Positions 63,958 through 64,000 of a stretch of 64,000 nt of DNA are shown one piece after another. The position numbers were made by a program, and so were the translations under genes. This stretch comes from Bifidobacterium sp. ESL0784 (GTDB lineage: Bacteria; Actinomycetota; Actinomycetes; Actinomycetales; Bifidobacteriaceae). Positions within the stretch are counted from its first letter, which is position 1, and every line of letters starts with the position of its first letter. The notes below the pieces were generated by a model. It had not been told where the DNA came from, searched no databases, and was given only the letters and a program-made list of their open reading frames with translations. The stretch lies in assembly GCF_029433295.1 (NCBI RefSeq), contig NZ_JAQTHV010000001.1, positions 372,001-436,000 of the forward strand, given 5' to 3'.

Positions 63958-64000
63958 ATTCCAAGTCTAGACGAAATGGGGGCGTTATGCACTTTCTTGT

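Overview
The window looks like a chromosomal segment of Bifidobacterium or a very close actinobacterial relative. Coding DNA is GC-rich and GTG/TTG starts are common. Actinobacterial marker genes are present: a DUF2469 protein, NucS directly behind the ATP synthase operon, a GlnR-type orphan regulator, Rho with a long disordered insert, GlgE, and an initiator tRNA of the actinobacterial type. Almost everything is core genome. I see no prophage, insertion sequence, CRISPR array, rRNA or resistance island.

Layout. 1-3300: chaperone clpB behind a HAIR operator and a long inverted repeat. 3300-3685: degenerate non-coding repeats. 3685-10690: a membrane-only relative of heavy-metal P-type ATPases, rmuC, a degenerate phosphoribosyltransferase-like gene, a TrmH-type RNA methyltransferase, a decayed zinc-ribbon gene and an ABC exporter pair. 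10900-14270: gatCAB. 14520-18270: a GNAT gene coupled to DUF2469, a hairpin-rich intergenic region, and an FAD-dependent oxidoreductase. 18500-22260: rho, chorismate mutase and an acidic hypothetical protein. 22400-33350, mostly minus strand: valS, a frameshifted peptide-binding protein gene, nth, glnR-like, mntP, ppa and glgE, with one plus-strand membrane protein gene between glnR and mntP.

33680-45800 is the most accessory-looking part. It holds a coiled-coil membrane protein, an 1832-residue repeat-containing surface protein, a Gly/Ser-rich single-pass protein, a DPM1-like GT2 glycosyltransferase and a GT39 glycosyltransferase with a Gly/Asn/Gln-rich insert. Together these suggest a cell-surface adhesin and glycosylation locus. 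46000-49210: a DUF805 protein, a hypothetical protein, tRNA-fMet and metA. 49270-56660: the complete F1Fo ATP synthase operon atpBEFHAGDC with a recognisable promoter and terminator. 56780-63960: nucS, an FKBP lipoprotein, a coupled membrane protein/lipoprotein pair, a cysteine-less thioredoxin-like protein and a CYTH-domain protein.

The most unusual signals are mainly non-coding. Two copies of a two-hairpin element (14278-14356 and 16088-16166) differ by compensatory changes, and one lies inside a 28-bp inverted repeat. A 29-pair hairpin sits at 16341-16429. Long inverted repeats with large loops recur in several intergenic regions, two of them overlapping a competing hairpin. Unusual genes are the P1B-ATPase relative that keeps transmembrane segments but lacks the CPC motif and all cytoplasmic catalytic domains, a PRTase with a broken PRPP loop, and two disrupted genes. 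Several genes appear to start on leaderless transcripts. All functional calls come from reading motifs and family resemblance by eye; no search was run.
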